Part shown: positions 1 to 8,199 of the stretch, piece after piece
Layout: every line of letters begins with the position of its first letter
Numbering within the stretch: position 1 is the first letter of the stretch
Assembly (NCBI GenBank): GCA_014138095.1
Contig: JACGXE010000002.1
Span: 62,001 to 126,000, forward strand
Source: Ochrobactrum sp. RH2CCR150
GTDB taxonomy: Bacteria > Pseudomonadota > Alphaproteobacteria > Rhizobiales > Rhizobiaceae
Direction: 5' to 3'
Length of the DNA: 64,000 nucleotides
Translations under genes and position numbers: made by a program
Notes under the pieces: generated by a model
What the model was told of the DNA's origin: nothing
What the model saw: only the letters and a program-made list of their open reading frames with translations
Databases searched by the model: none

Positions 1-1
1 C

Positions 2-892
2 GATGCCTGCGAACCGAAGCAGGCGATTGCAGTTGCCAACCGTTTTGTCGATCAGGACAAGGTTCAGGCGGTGATCGGCCATTTCTGCTCGTCGAGCACC
101 ATCCCTGCTTCCGAAGTTTACAATGATGCAGGCATTCTGGAGATGGCTCCTGCATCCACCAATCCAACCGTGACCGAGCGCGGCCTTGAAACCGTGTTTC
201 GCGGTTGCGGACGCGACGATCAGCAGGCAGTTGTTGCCGGTGCGTTCATTCTCGACACGTTGAAGCGGGACAAGATCGCGCTGATCCATGACAAGGACAC
301 TTATGGTCAGGGCCTCGTCGATGCGGTCAAGAAGACCATCGAAGCACGCGGCATCAAGCCGGTTCTCTATGAAGGGCTGACGCGCGGTGAGCGCGACTTC
401 AATGCACTGGTGACCAAGATCAAAAGCTCCGGTGCAACGGCCGTTTATTTTGGCGGTCTTATTCCGGAAGGCGGCCCGCTGATCCGTCAGATCAAGGAAC
501 AGGGTCTGGATGTGGTTGTGGTGAGCGGCGATTCCTTCGCGCAGGCCGAGCTGATTGCGGCAGCTGGCGGCGCGGGCAATCTCAAGAATGTCTATTATTC
601 GGCAACGCCGGACCCGCTGGCCGATCCGTCGACCAAGGGCGTTCAGGATGCGCTGAAGAAGGCCAATATCACCCCAGCCAACTACACGCTCTATGGCTAC
701 GCCAATGCGCAGGCCATCGTGGCTGCGTTGAAAGCGGGTGACGACATCAAGGCCCAGACCAACTGGCTGCGTAACAACACGGTTGATTCCGCCATTGGCA
801 AGATCACCTGGGACGAGAAGGGCGACATCAAGGACTTCAAGTTCGTCTTCTATAATTTCGACGACAAGGGAACCCCAGTTCTCGTCAATTAA
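2..892 (+). CDS. livK: Branched-chain amino acid ABC transporter substrate-binding protein (5' truncated)
   Basis: Periplasmic Leu/Ile/Val-binding protein of the LIV-I type, delivering substrate to the LivHMGF complex encoded just downstream. The reading frame is open from base 2, so the signal peptide and first lobe start lie outside the window; about 296 residues are present. Visible family features are the HFCSSSTIPASEVYNDAG segment, ALIHDKDTYGQG at the start of the second lobe, and YGYANAQAIVAAL near the end, all typical of the type I periplasmic-binding fold. The stop TAA is followed at once by a strong hairpin (906-931). The substrate could be a related amino acid or amide, since this family is broad. 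Confidence 0.93.
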   Translation, partial: DACEPKQAIAVANRFVDQDKVQAVIGHFCSSSTIPASEVYNDAGILEMAPASTNPTVTERGLETVFRGCGRDDQQAVVAGAFILDTLKRDKIALIHDKDTYGQGLVDAVKKTIEARGIKPVLYEGLTRGERDFNALVTKIKSSGATAVYFGGLIPEGGPLIRQIKEQGLDVVVVSGDSFAQAELIAAAGGAGNLKNVYYSATPDPLADPSTKGVQDALKKANITPANYTLYGYANAQAIVAALKAGDDIKAQTNWLRNNTVDSAIGKITWDEKGDIKDFKFVFYNFDDKGTPVLVN

Positions 893-905
893 GGCTCTAC
901 CAGCT

Positions 906-940
906 CCAGCCAGACCCTGCGGTCTGGCTGGTTCCTCCTT
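906..940 (+). terminator. Intercistronic hairpin after livK
   Basis: Perfect 11-bp stem (CCAGCCAGACC / GGTCTGGCTGG) with a 4-base loop at 906-931, followed by TTCCTCCTT. It sits between the binding-protein gene and livH. Such hairpins commonly cause partial termination or protect the upstream mRNA, so that binding protein exceeds permease; that role is inferred. Confidence 0.7.
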
Positions 941-1036
941 GCCTGAACCGCATCCGCAGCCCGTCATGCTGTTTGGCTGGATGCGTCGGACCAAGAGTTC
1001 AGATCGCATGTCGCTCTGAATGCAAAAGGGGTTGCC

Positions 1037-1954
1037 ATGGACTTCTATATTCTGGCCCAGCAGCTGATCAATGGGATCACGCTGGGCGCTATCTACGGAC
1101 TGATCGCTGTCGGCTACACGATGGTCTACGGGGTCATCCGCATGATCAATTTCGCTCATGGCGACGTCTATATGGTGTCGGCCTATATTGCCGCGATCAC
1201 GCTTGCGGTGCTGGGCTTCTTCGGCGTTCAGTCGGTTCCTTTCGCGCTGATCTCGATCCTGATCATCACCTGCGCCATCACGGCGGTCTACGGGTGGGTG
1301 ATCGAGCGCGTGGCCTACAGGCCGTTGCGCGGCTCCACCAAACTGGCGCCGCTGATTTCGGCGATTGGCATATCGCTGATGCTGCAAAGCTATGTTCAGA
1401 TTTCGCAAGGCGCGCGCGATCAGGGCGTGCCGACGCTGATCCAGGGCGCTTTCCGGTTCGGCACCGAACAGCATTTCGCCCAGATCACCTATATGCAGAC
1501 CGTGATCCTGCTGGCCTCATTGATCGCCATGGGCATTCTGACCTATGTGATCGGCTATACGCGCATTGGCCGTGAGTGCCGCGCGACCCAGCAAAATATC
1601 CGCATTTCTGCGATCCTCGGCGTCAATACCGACCGCACCATCTCCACCGTCTTCGTGATCGGCGCGGCGACGGCTGCCGTCGGCGGCGTGCTCGTGACCT
1701 TCAACTATGGCTCGTTCAATTTCTTCATCGGCTTCGTGATGGGCATCAAGGCCTTCACGGCGGCAGTGCTTGGCGGCATCGGCTCTCTGCCGGGCGCCGT
1801 GCTCGGCGGCATATTGCTTGGCCTCACCGAAGCGCTGTTCGCCGGTTATGTCAGCACGGACTACAAGGACGTCTTCGCCTTTGCCTTGCTGATTGTTCTT
1901 CTGTTCTTCCGTCCTTACGGCCTGCTCGGTCGTCCGGAAATCCAGAAAGTCTGA
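1037..1954 (+). CDS. livH: Branched-chain amino acid ABC transporter permease LivH
   Basis: Inner-membrane permease of the LIV-type importer, 305 residues, the normal family length. It starts with a hydrophobic segment (LINGITLGAIYGLIAVGYTM) and contains the family-typical MINFAHGDVYMV stretch and the cytoplasmic loop GRECRATQQN, with several membrane helices throughout. AGGGG precedes the ATG at 1037. It is the first of four tightly packed genes livH-livM-livG-livF, with only 17 bases to livM. It should act as a heterodimer with LivM. Confidence 0.95.
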   Translation: MDFYILAQQLINGITLGAIYGLIAVGYTMVYGVIRMINFAHGDVYMVSAYIAAITLAVLGFFGVQSVPFALISILIITCAITAVYGWVIERVAYRPLRGSTKLAPLISAIGISLMLQSYVQISQGARDQGVPTLIQGAFRFGTEQHFAQITYMQTVILLASLIAMGILTYVIGYTRIGRECRATQQNIRISAILGVNTDRTISTVFVIGAATAAVGGVLVTFNYGSFNFFIGFVMGIKAFTAAVLGGIGSLPGAVLGGILLGLTEALFAGYVSTDYKDVFAFALLIVLLFFRPYGLLGRPEIQKV

Positions 1955-1971
1955 GGGGGAGGCCGTAAACC

Positions 1972-3288
1972 ATGCTGAACGACCGTCTTCTCGCGCTTTT
2001 CAAGGAAGCGCTGCTGACCTTCACGATTTCGCTGATCCTGCTTGGGCCGATCTCCGGTCTCGTGCTGGACGGCTTCTCCTTCCGCAACGAATTGATGCGG
2101 GCCGTCACACTCGCCGCCATCGTCACAGCCGGACGGCTGATATTTTCGCTGATCGGCATGAGCCCGCTCGGCGCGAGGCTGAAAGCCCTTTTGTCCAGCA
2201 ATAGCGGCGGCGTCACCGTCAGGACCGGCAAGGAAAAATCCGCAGCCCCGCTGTTGGCGGTGATTTTTCTGGCAGGGTTGATGCTGCCTTTCGTGGCCGA
2301 CAAATATTTCCTCGGCATCGCCATTCTGGCGCTGATCTACTGCCTCCTGGGTCTGGGGCTGAACATTGTTGTCGGGCTGGCTGGCCTGCTCGATCTCGGC
2401 TTTGTGGCCTTCTATGCGGTGGGTGCCTATCTTCTGGCGCTCGGCTCGCAATATCTCGGTCTGGGCTTCTGGAGCGCGCTGGTCATCGCGCCGTTTCTCG
2501 CGGGCCTTTGCGGCATGATCCTTGGATTTCCGGTGCTCAAGATGCACGGCGATTATCTGGCCATCGTGACGCTGGGTTTCGGCGAGATCATCCGCCTTGT
2601 GCTCAACAACTGGCTGGACTTCACCGGAGGACCGAACGGCGCCCCCGCGCCCGCCCCCACGCTCTTCGGGTTGGAGTTCAGCCGGACCGCGAAACAGGGC
2701 GGTACGCCGTTCCATGATTTCTTCGGCATCGCCTATAATTCCGATTACAAATTCTGGTTCCTGTATTTCGTATTGTTCCTCGTTGTGTGCGGGGTGATCT
2801 ACACGGTGGAGCGCCTGCGCGTCATGCCGCTGGGGCGCATGTGGGAAGCGTTGCGCGAGGATGAGATTGCCTGCCGCTCACTCGGCGTCAATCACGTCTT
2901 CATCAAGCTCTCAGCCTTTATGCTTGGCGCATCGACGGGCGGGATTGCAGGCGTGTTCTTTGCTGCGCATCAGGGCTTCGTGAACCCGACATCCTTCACC
3001 TTCTTCGAATCCGCGCTCATCCTCGCCATCGTGGTGCTGGGTGGTCTTGGCTCGACGGTGGGTGTCATTCTGGCCGCGCTGGTCCTGACCATCCTGCCGG
3101 AATTGCTGCGCGACTTCGCAGAATATCGCGTCTTCATTTTCGGCGTGCTGATGGTCGTCATGATGATCTGGAAGCCGCGTGGACTGGTGCGGGTCACGCG
3201 TCCGGCGTTCTTCCCATCCTCGGAGGCGGTGGTTTCGGCGGGGCTTTCCTCCAAGCCGGACCAATTGACCATGGAGGCCAGCCGATGA
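1972..3288 (+). CDS. livM: Branched-chain amino acid ABC transporter permease LivM
   Basis: Second permease subunit, 438 residues, the long LivM form with an N-terminal extension (about residues 1-110, two or three extra helices). The core has [20 protein letters not shown], the motif typical of LivM, and the coupling loop [26 protein letters not shown] precedes the ATG. Its last bases overlap the start of livG (ATGA), so the two are probably translationally coupled. It is predicted to be an integral inner-membrane protein partnering LivH. Confidence 0.95.
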   Translation: MLNDRLLALFKEALLTFTISLILLGPISGLVLDGFSFRNELMRAVTLAAIVTAGRLIFSLIGMSPLGARLKALLSSNSGGVTVRTGKEKSAAPLLAVIFLAGLMLPFVADKYFLGIAILALIYCLLGLGLNIVVGLAGLLDLGFVAFYAVGAYLLALGSQYLGLGFWSALVIAPFLAGLCGMILGFPVLKMHGDYLAIVTLGFGEIIRLVLNNWLDFTGGPNGAPAPAPTLFGLEFSRTAKQGGTPFHDFFGIAYNSDYKFWFLYFVLFLVVCGVIYTVERLRVMPLGRMWEALREDEIACRSLGVNHVFIKLSAFMLGASTGGIAGVFFAAHQGFVNPTSFTFFESALILAIVVLGGLGSTVGVILAALVLTILPELLRDFAEYRVFIFGVLMVVMMIWKPRGLVRVTRPAFFPSSEAVVSAGLSSKPDQLTMEASR

Positions 3289-4103
3289 GCGCGCCTATTC
3301 TCGAGGTTCAGAATGTTACTATGCGTTTTGGCGGCATCGTCGCCAATCGCGGCGTCAATTTCTCGGTGGCGAAAGGCGGTATCACAGCGCTGATCGGCCC
3401 CAACGGCGCTGGCAAGACGACGATGTTCAACTGCATCACCGGCTTTTATCGCGCGAGCGAAGGCCGCATTGTGCTCAACGGTCCGGAAGGCCCGCGCGAC
3501 ATCGGCGCCTATATGGATAAGCCGATCACCGGCGGCTCCCATCAGGTGACGCGGGCGGGCATCGCCCGCACATTCCAGAACATCCGGCTGTTCAAGGAAA
3601 TGTCGGTGGTGGAGAACCTGCTGGTTGCCCAGCATCTTGTCACCCGCAACGGGCTGTTGGGCGGCATTTTCAAAACCTCGGCCTTCCGCAAGGCCGAAAC
3701 GGAGGCGGTGGACCGCGCCTATTACTGGCTCGGCCAGATGAACCTGCTTGAAGACGCGAACCGGCTGGCTGGCGAGCTTCCCTATGGCCGGCAGCGACGG
3801 CTGGAGATCGCTCGCGCCATGTGTACCGGGCCGCAGCTTATCTGTCTCGACGAACCGGCGGCGGGGCTCAACCCATCCGAAACGCATGAGCTTTCGCAGA
3901 TCATCCAGCGGCTTTGCGCCGAGCAGGAACTGACCGTGCTGGTGATCGAGCACGATATGGGGCTGGTGATGCGCATATCGAACCACATTGTCGTGCTGGA
4001 TCACGGCGAGGTCATTGCCGATGGAACGCCCGGGCAGGTGGCCAACGATCCGGCAGTGATCGCTGCCTATCTCGGTGTCAGTGAAGAAGAGGTGCAATCG
4101 TGA
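3285..4103 (+). CDS. livG: Branched-chain amino acid ABC transporter ATPase LivG
   Basis: Cytoplasmic ATPase subunit, 272 residues. Walker A is [12 protein letters not shown] (about residues 38-49), Walker B with the catalytic acid is [11 protein letters not shown], and the switch histidine is in [11 protein letters not shown]. The signature reads [14 protein letters not shown] rather than LSGG; this variant is usual in LivG proteins. It overlaps livM at its start and livF at its end by four bases each. It energises uptake through LivHM together with LivF. Confidence 0.95.
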   Translation: MSAPILEVQNVTMRFGGIVANRGVNFSVAKGGITALIGPNGAGKTTMFNCITGFYRASEGRIVLNGPEGPRDIGAYMDKPITGGSHQVTRAGIARTFQNIRLFKEMSVVENLLVAQHLVTRNGLLGGIFKTSAFRKAETEAVDRAYYWLGQMNLLEDANRLAGELPYGRQRRLEIARAMCTGPQLICLDEPAAGLNPSETHELSQIIQRLCAEQELTVLVIEHDMGLVMRISNHIVVLDHGEVIADGTPGQVANDPAVIAAYLGVSEEEVQS

Positions 4104-4849
4104 GCCAGGCGGCAGAACCAAACGGGCAGGGCGCAACCGACAAGCTTCTGGAGCTGGTGGATGTGCACGCGCATTATGGCGCGGTGGAAGCGCTGCGCTC
4201 GGTCAATGTGCATATTTCCAAGGGCGAGATTGTCAGTCTGATTGGCGCGAATGGCGCAGGCAAGACCACGCTGCTTTCGACGATCTTCGGTTCGCCGCGC
4301 GCGTCGAAAGGCAGGATCGTCCATCGCGGCGAGGACATTTCCCGGCTGGCGACAAATCGCATTTCAAGGCGGGGCGTGGCGCTGGTGCCGGAAGGACGGC
4401 AGATCTATCAGGAAATGTCGGTCGAGGAAAACATGATGATGGGCACTACGCCTGTCGGCATGGAGCATTTCGACGCCGATCGCGCGACCATGTTTGAATT
4501 GTTTCCCCGCCTCAAGGAACGCCGCAATCAGGTTGCGGGCACCATGTCTGGCGGCGAGCAGCAGATGCTGGCCATTGCGCGCGCCATGATGGCGCGGCCC
4601 GAGCTGATCCTGTTCGATGAGCCTTCGCTGGGGTTGGCGCCGCTGGTCGTGAAGCGCGTCTTCGAGGTGCTGGGAGAGATTGCCGCGATGGGCAAGACCA
4701 TTTTTCTGGTCGAGCAGAATGCCAATCACGCGTTGAAACTGTCGCAGCGCGCCTATGTCATGGTCAATGGCCGCATTCATCTGTCAGGCGACAGTGCTTC
4801 GCTTCTGGACAATGCCGAGGTGCGCAAGGCCTATCTCGGCCTGCACTGA
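4100..4849 (+). CDS. livF: Branched-chain amino acid ABC transporter ATPase LivF
   Basis: Second ATPase subunit, 249 residues, with Walker A GANGAGKTTLLS, signature MSGGEQQMLAIARAM, Walker B LILFDEPSLGLAP and switch region FLVEQNANHAL. The GTG start overlaps the end of livG (GTGA). It is the last gene of the liv operon; the next gene (pseudoazurin) has its own FNR-type promoter 20 bases downstream of the livF stop, so transcription units can be separated there. Confidence 0.95.
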   Translation: MSQAAEPNGQGATDKLLELVDVHAHYGAVEALRSVNVHISKGEIVSLIGANGAGKTTLLSTIFGSPRASKGRIVHRGEDISRLATNRISRRGVALVPEGRQIYQEMSVEENMMMGTTPVGMEHFDADRATMFELFPRLKERRNQVAGTMSGGEQQMLAIARAMMARPELILFDEPSLGLAPLVVKRVFEVLGEIAAMGKTIFLVEQNANHALKLSQRAYVMVNGRIHLSGDSASLLDNAEVRKAYLGLH

Positions 4850-4867
4850 AACATGCCGTCACCCCAC

Positions 4868-4913
4868 TTCCTTGATTGCAATCAAGGAAAACCTGAAATG
4901 AAGGGACTAGATT
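4868..4913 (+). promoter_or_regulatory. FNR/FixK/NnrR-type box and class II promoter of the pseudoazurin gene
   Basis: A perfect 22-bp palindrome at 4868-4889 contains TTGAT-TGCA-ATCAA (4872-4885), an exact match to the CRP/FNR consensus TTGAT-N4-ATCAA. Counting 22 bases on from the box gives TAGATT at 4908-4913 as the -10 element, which puts the start of transcription near 4920 and the box centre close to -41.5, the class II activator position. There is no separate good -35 element. In denitrifying alphaproteobacteria, FnrN or NnrR control pseudoazurin; which one acts here cannot be told. Confidence 0.85.
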
Positions 4914-4999
4914 TCCGATTGCGGGCTGCTTTGCCCGCATGTTTGGGCGCTTTCGGCCTGTCCGCTTGGGCAGCCGCAGCGTTCGTGATGGAGATCGAG

Positions 5000-5443
5000 A
5001 TGAAAATGCGTATGACCGCGTTGGGACTTGCCGCCGGTGTCTTGGGCCTGCTTGCTGCGCCTGCTTTTGCTGAAAACATTGAAGTTCACATGCTGAACAA
5101 GGGCGCTGAAGGCGTCATGGTGTTCGAACCGGCCTATATCAAGGCTAAACCGGGCGACACGGTAACCTTCATCTCGGTGGACAAGGGGCATTATGTCGAG
5201 TCGGTCAAGGACATGCTCCCGGCAGGCGTGGCCCCGTTCAAAAGCAAGATGAACGAGAATTATGTGCTGACCGTCACGGAGCCAGGCGCTTATCTCGTCA
5301 AATGCACACCGCACTTTGCCATGGGCATGGTTGCGGTGATCGCTGTCGGCGACAATCCGGCCAATCTCGAACAGATCGTTGCCGCCAAGAAACCGAAGAT
5401 CGTCCAGACGCGGCTGGAGAAAGTTATCGCCAGCGCAAAATGA
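5000..5443 (+). CDS. Pseudoazurin (blue copper electron carrier)
   Basis: Periplasmic type I copper protein that passes electrons to copper nitrite reductase and, in some species, nitrous oxide reductase. The mature domain begins [20 protein letters not shown] after a signal peptide ending APAFA. Copper ligands are visible: the His in DKGHYVESV, then Cys, His and Met in [11 protein letters not shown] chose the ATG at 5000 because GGAG lies six bases upstream and the signal peptide then has normal length (147 residues in all). A longer frame opens at 4853 but runs through the promoter. The gene stands alone between an FNR-type promoter and a terminator hairpin. No denitrification enzyme is in this window. 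Confidence 0.92.
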   Translation: MKMRMTALGLAAGVLGLLAAPAFAENIEVHMLNKGAEGVMVFEPAYIKAKPGDTVTFISVDKGHYVESVKDMLPAGVAPFKSKMNENYVLTVTEPGAYLVKCTPHFAMGMVAVIAVGDNPANLEQIVAAKKPKIVQTRLEKVIASAK

Positions 5444-5481
5444 TGGGCGAGAGCCCTTCGTAAAACCCCGCCGAATCTGAC

Positions 5482-5514
5482 CGAAAACTGCGCGATGTCC
5501 TCACGCAGTTTTCG
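5482..5514 (+). terminator. Terminator hairpin after the pseudoazurin gene
   Basis: Perfect 11-bp arms CGAAAACTGCG / CGCAGTTTTCG with an 11-base loop, lying between the pseudoazurin stop and the TetR promoter. The T run lies inside the right arm, so it could work in both directions. Confidence 0.6.
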
Positions 5515-5519
5515 TCAAC

Positions 5520-5547
5520 TTGACATTTAATCAATCGATTGATTAAA
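5520..5547 (+). promoter_or_regulatory. Promoter and palindromic operator of the TetR-exporter operon
   Basis: TTGACA at 5520-5525 is a consensus -35 element. It is followed directly by a perfect 22-bp palindrome (5526-5547) with half site TTTAATCAATC, covering the whole spacer and the likely -10 (TTAAAT, 5543-5548). Repressor bound here would block RNA polymerase. The regulator encoded immediately downstream belongs to the TetR family, which binds such palindromes and commonly autoregulates. Confidence 0.82.
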
Positions 5548-5554
5548 TTGTATT

Positions 5555-6280
5555 ATGAGAAAACCGCGTAATACTGGCACCGTCACCAACCCCGCCCAAA
5601 GCGAGCCGTCATTGTCCAGCGACCAGACGCGCATGGCGCTGATTCATGCGGCGTTGCGGCTGTTCGGGTCGAAAGGCTTCGACGCCACCTCGACGCGCGA
5701 GATCGCGGCTTTTGCCAAGGCGAATATCGGCTCCATCGCCTATCATTTCGGCGGCAAGGAAGGGCTGCGGCTTGCCGCTGCCGACTATATTGTCGAAACG
5801 ATACAAGGCGTTGCCGGTCAGGCACTTGGCCATTACGGGGCAATCGGGGCCCCTGCGACAACGAAGGAAGCTGCACGCCAGCAGCTGGGCTTCGCGCTGG
5901 AGCGGATGGTGCAGTTTATCGTGGCGCAACCGGCATCCGGCGAAATTGTTCAGTTTCTGTTGCGCGAGCTGGCGCATCCGACAGCGGCGCTCGACCGCAT
6001 CTATTCCGGCGTTTTCGAGCCGACTCACAAACGGCTTTGCGCCGTCTGGGAAGCGGCGACCGGCGAACCGGCCGAAAGCGAGCAAACGCGGCTCACCGTT
6101 TTCACGCTGCTTGGGCAGGTTGTCTATTTTCGGATCGGGCAGGAGGCGGTGAAGCGGCGCATGGGCTGGGCGGCTTTCGGTCCCGATGAGGCCAGGGCGG
6201 TTGCCGCCGTCGCGCGGCAAAATCTTTTTGCCATTCTCGCCGCCCGCGATGAACAGCATAATAAGGACGAAGTGCAATGA
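5555..6280 (+). CDS. TetR family repressor, CecR-like
   Basis: DNA-binding repressor, 241 residues. The N-terminal helix-turn-helix is clear at about residues 28-75 (ALIHAALRLFGSKGFDATST, then TREIAAFAKANIGSIAYHFG). The C-terminal half resembles the ligand-binding domain of E. coli CecR (YbiH), which controls an HlyD/ABC exporter operon as found here. No Shine-Dalgarno sequence precedes the ATG at 5555, and the predicted transcription start falls at about the same base. The message may therefore be leaderless, or the Met at residue 27 (about 5633) may be used. Its end overlaps the next gene by four bases (ATGA). Confidence 0.88.
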   Translation: MRKPRNTGTVTNPAQSEPSLSSDQTRMALIHAALRLFGSKGFDATSTREIAAFAKANIGSIAYHFGGKEGLRLAAADYIVETIQGVAGQALGHYGAIGAPATTKEAARQQLGFALERMVQFIVAQPASGEIVQFLLRELAHPTAALDRIYSGVFEPTHKRLCAVWEAATGEPAESEQTRLTVFTLLGQVVYFRIGQEAVKRRMGWAAFGPDEARAVAAVARQNLFAILAARDEQHNKDEVQ

Positions 6281-7221
6281 GCCTCCTCTGTATCGTTCCT
6301 TTCGCGTCCTATCTGTTCGCGGCGTGCAGCAGCCAGCCGCTGGCCGTCGGCTATGTCGAAGGCGAGTTCGTACAGCTCGCCCCGCTGGAAGTTGCGCAGG
6401 TGCAATCCGTCATGGTGAAGCGCGGCGACCGTGTGGAACCGGACAAGCCGATTGCGCTCACCGAAGATACAGATGCGAAGATCGCCGTTGCGCAGGCAGA
6501 AGCCGCTTTGGCGCAGGCCGAGGCGCAGCTTGCCGATTTGCAGGTTGGCAAACGTCCGGACGAAATTGCGGTTCTGGAGGCGTCGGTGCGTACCGCCAAT
6601 GCACAGGCCGATGATGCGCGGCGCACGCTTTTGCGCACGCAGGACCTGACAAAGCGCGGGGTCATGACGCAGGCCCAGCTGGACGATGCCAAAACCAGTG
6701 TGGAAGTGGCCGAAGCGTCCATCAATCAGAGCATGGCCAATCTGGCCGTGGGGCGTTTGCCCGCCCGCCCGGAAGAAATCAAGGCTGCCGAGAATGCGGT
6801 CAAGAGCGCTGCCGCACAGCTCGATTCCGCACGCTGGCACCTGATCAAGCGCACCATCGTTGCGCCCGCTGCCGGGCGGATCACCGATGTCATCCGCAAT
6901 CCGGGCGACACCGCCGGGCCGACGGCTCCCGTGTTGACCATGCTGCCGGACGGCGCGGTGAAGCTGAAGGTCTATATTCCTGAAGCCAAGTTCTCTTCCG
7001 TCCGGGTTGGAGATTTGCTTTCGGTCCGTTGCGACGGCTGCGCGGCAGACCTCAAGGCGAAGGTGAGCTATGTGTCGCCTGACCCGGAGTTCACCCCGCC
7101 GGTGATCTATTCGCTCGAAACACGCCAGAAGCTCGTCTATCTCGTCGAGGCGCATCCGGTCGATCCGGCTTCGCCGCTCCAGCCGGGCCAGATCGTCGAT
7201 GTCGATCTGGCCGCCCGGTAG
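6277..7221 (+). CDS. HlyD/YbhG-type periplasmic adaptor protein
   Basis: Membrane-fusion adaptor for the ABC exporter encoded next, 314 residues. A hydrophobic N-terminus ends in LFAACSS, which could be a lipobox or simply a signal anchor. It is followed by a lipoyl-like half, a long Ala/Gln/Glu-rich coiled-coil hairpin (about residues 70-190, AVAQAEAALAQAEAQLADLQ), the second lipoyl half (GRITDVIRNPGDT) and a beta-barrel domain. Start ATG overlaps the TetR stop. The same gene order occurs in E. coli cecR-ybhG. No outer-membrane channel gene lies nearby, so a TolC-like protein would have to be supplied from elsewhere. Confidence 0.88.
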   Translation: MSLLCIVPFASYLFAACSSQPLAVGYVEGEFVQLAPLEVAQVQSVMVKRGDRVEPDKPIALTEDTDAKIAVAQAEAALAQAEAQLADLQVGKRPDEIAVLEASVRTANAQADDARRTLLRTQDLTKRGVMTQAQLDDAKTSVEVAEASINQSMANLAVGRLPARPEEIKAAENAVKSAAAQLDSARWHLIKRTIVAPAAGRITDVIRNPGDTAGPTAPVLTMLPDGAVKLKVYIPEAKFSSVRVGDLLSVRCDGCAADLKAKVSYVSPDPEFTPPVIYSLETRQKLVYLVEAHPVDPASPLQPGQIVDVDLAAR

Positions 7222-7233
7222 GCGGAGGCGAGC

Positions 7234-8199
7234 ATGTCCAACGCCATTGATGTCAAAGGTCTTGTGAAGCGGTTTGGCGATGCAACCGTCGTCGATCATG
7301 TGAGCATGTCGGTGGCGGAGGGCGAGATTGTCGGATTTCTGGGGCCGAACGGTTCCGGCAAGACCACTACCATCCGCATTATGTGTGGCCTGCTGACGCC
7401 CGACGAAGGCGAGGGGCAGGTGCTGGGGTTTGACCTGCGCACGGAAGGGCTGAAGATCAAGCGCGAGGTCGGTTACATGACGCAGCGCTTTTCCTTCTAC
7501 GAAGACCTGACCATCGCCGAAAATCTTGAATTTGTGGCGCGGCTTTATCGTCTGAAGCCGGTACAGGACCATGTGGCGCGCACGCTGGAAGAGCTGGGGC
7601 TGACATCGCGCGGAAATCAGCTGGCCGGAACGCTTTCCGGCGGCTGGAAACAGCGGCTCGCACTTGCTGCCTGTATCATGCACAAGCCAAAGCTGCTGCT
7701 GCTGGATGAGCCGACCGCCGGTGTTGACCCCAAGGCGCGCCGTGATTTCTGGGACGAGATTCATCGCCTTGCCGATGGCGGCCTGACGGTGCTGGTTTCA
7801 ACCCACTACATGGATGAGGCCGAGCGCTGCCACCGCATCAGCTATATTTCCTATGGCAAGCTTCTGGCGACGGGAACGGTCAAGGATGTGATCGCCGAGG
7901 CGGGGCTGACGACTTTCATCGTCAGCGGCCAGCGGTTGGGCGATGTCGCACGCGAACTGGAGAGCGAGCCGGGCGTTCAGCAAGTGGCGCCGTTCGGGGC
8001 GACGCTGCACGTTGTCGGCTCTGACCGGGCCAAGCTTGAAACGGCGCTCGACAAGATCAGACATCGAGACGGGATTACCGTCGAGGCGGGCGAAACCAGC
8101 CTTGAGGATGTCTTCATCCAGTTCATGGCCAATGCGCAGGACAATATGTCGAAAGCGGCCAACGCCGGGATTAACAAGGCCGGGAGTAGCAAAGGATGA
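7234..8199 (+). CDS. ABC-2 type exporter ATPase (YbhF-like, single domain)
   Basis: Cytoplasmic ATPase of a drug or amphiphile exporter, 321 residues. Walker A is GPNGSGKTTTIR, signature LSGGWKQRLALA, Walker B LLLLDEPTAGVDP, and the switch His is in VSTHYMDEAERC. A C-terminal extension (about residues 225-300) is typical of the CcmA/YbhF group. E. coli YbhF carries two ATPase domains and is nearly twice as long; here there is one, so a homodimer is expected. The gene overlaps the permease gene by four bases. Confidence 0.9.
   Translation: MSNAIDVKGLVKRFGDATVVDHVSMSVAEGEIVGFLGPNGSGKTTTIRIMCGLLTPDEGEGQVLGFDLRTEGLKIKREVGYMTQRFSFYEDLTIAENLEFVARLYRLKPVQDHVARTLEELGLTSRGNQLAGTLSGGWKQRLALAACIMHKPKLLLLDEPTAGVDPKARRDFWDEIHRLADGGLTVLVSTHYMDEAERCHRISYISYGKLLATGTVKDVIAEAGLTTFIVSGQRLGDVARELESEPGVQQVAPFGATLHVVGSDRAKLETALDKIRHRDGITVEAGETSLEDVFIQFMANAQDNMSKAANAGINKAGSSKG

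Noticed and set aside
6124..7764. A 546-codon minus-strand frame opposite the HlyD and ATPase genes
   Set aside because: Antisense shadow of two well-supported genes; no signal or domain.
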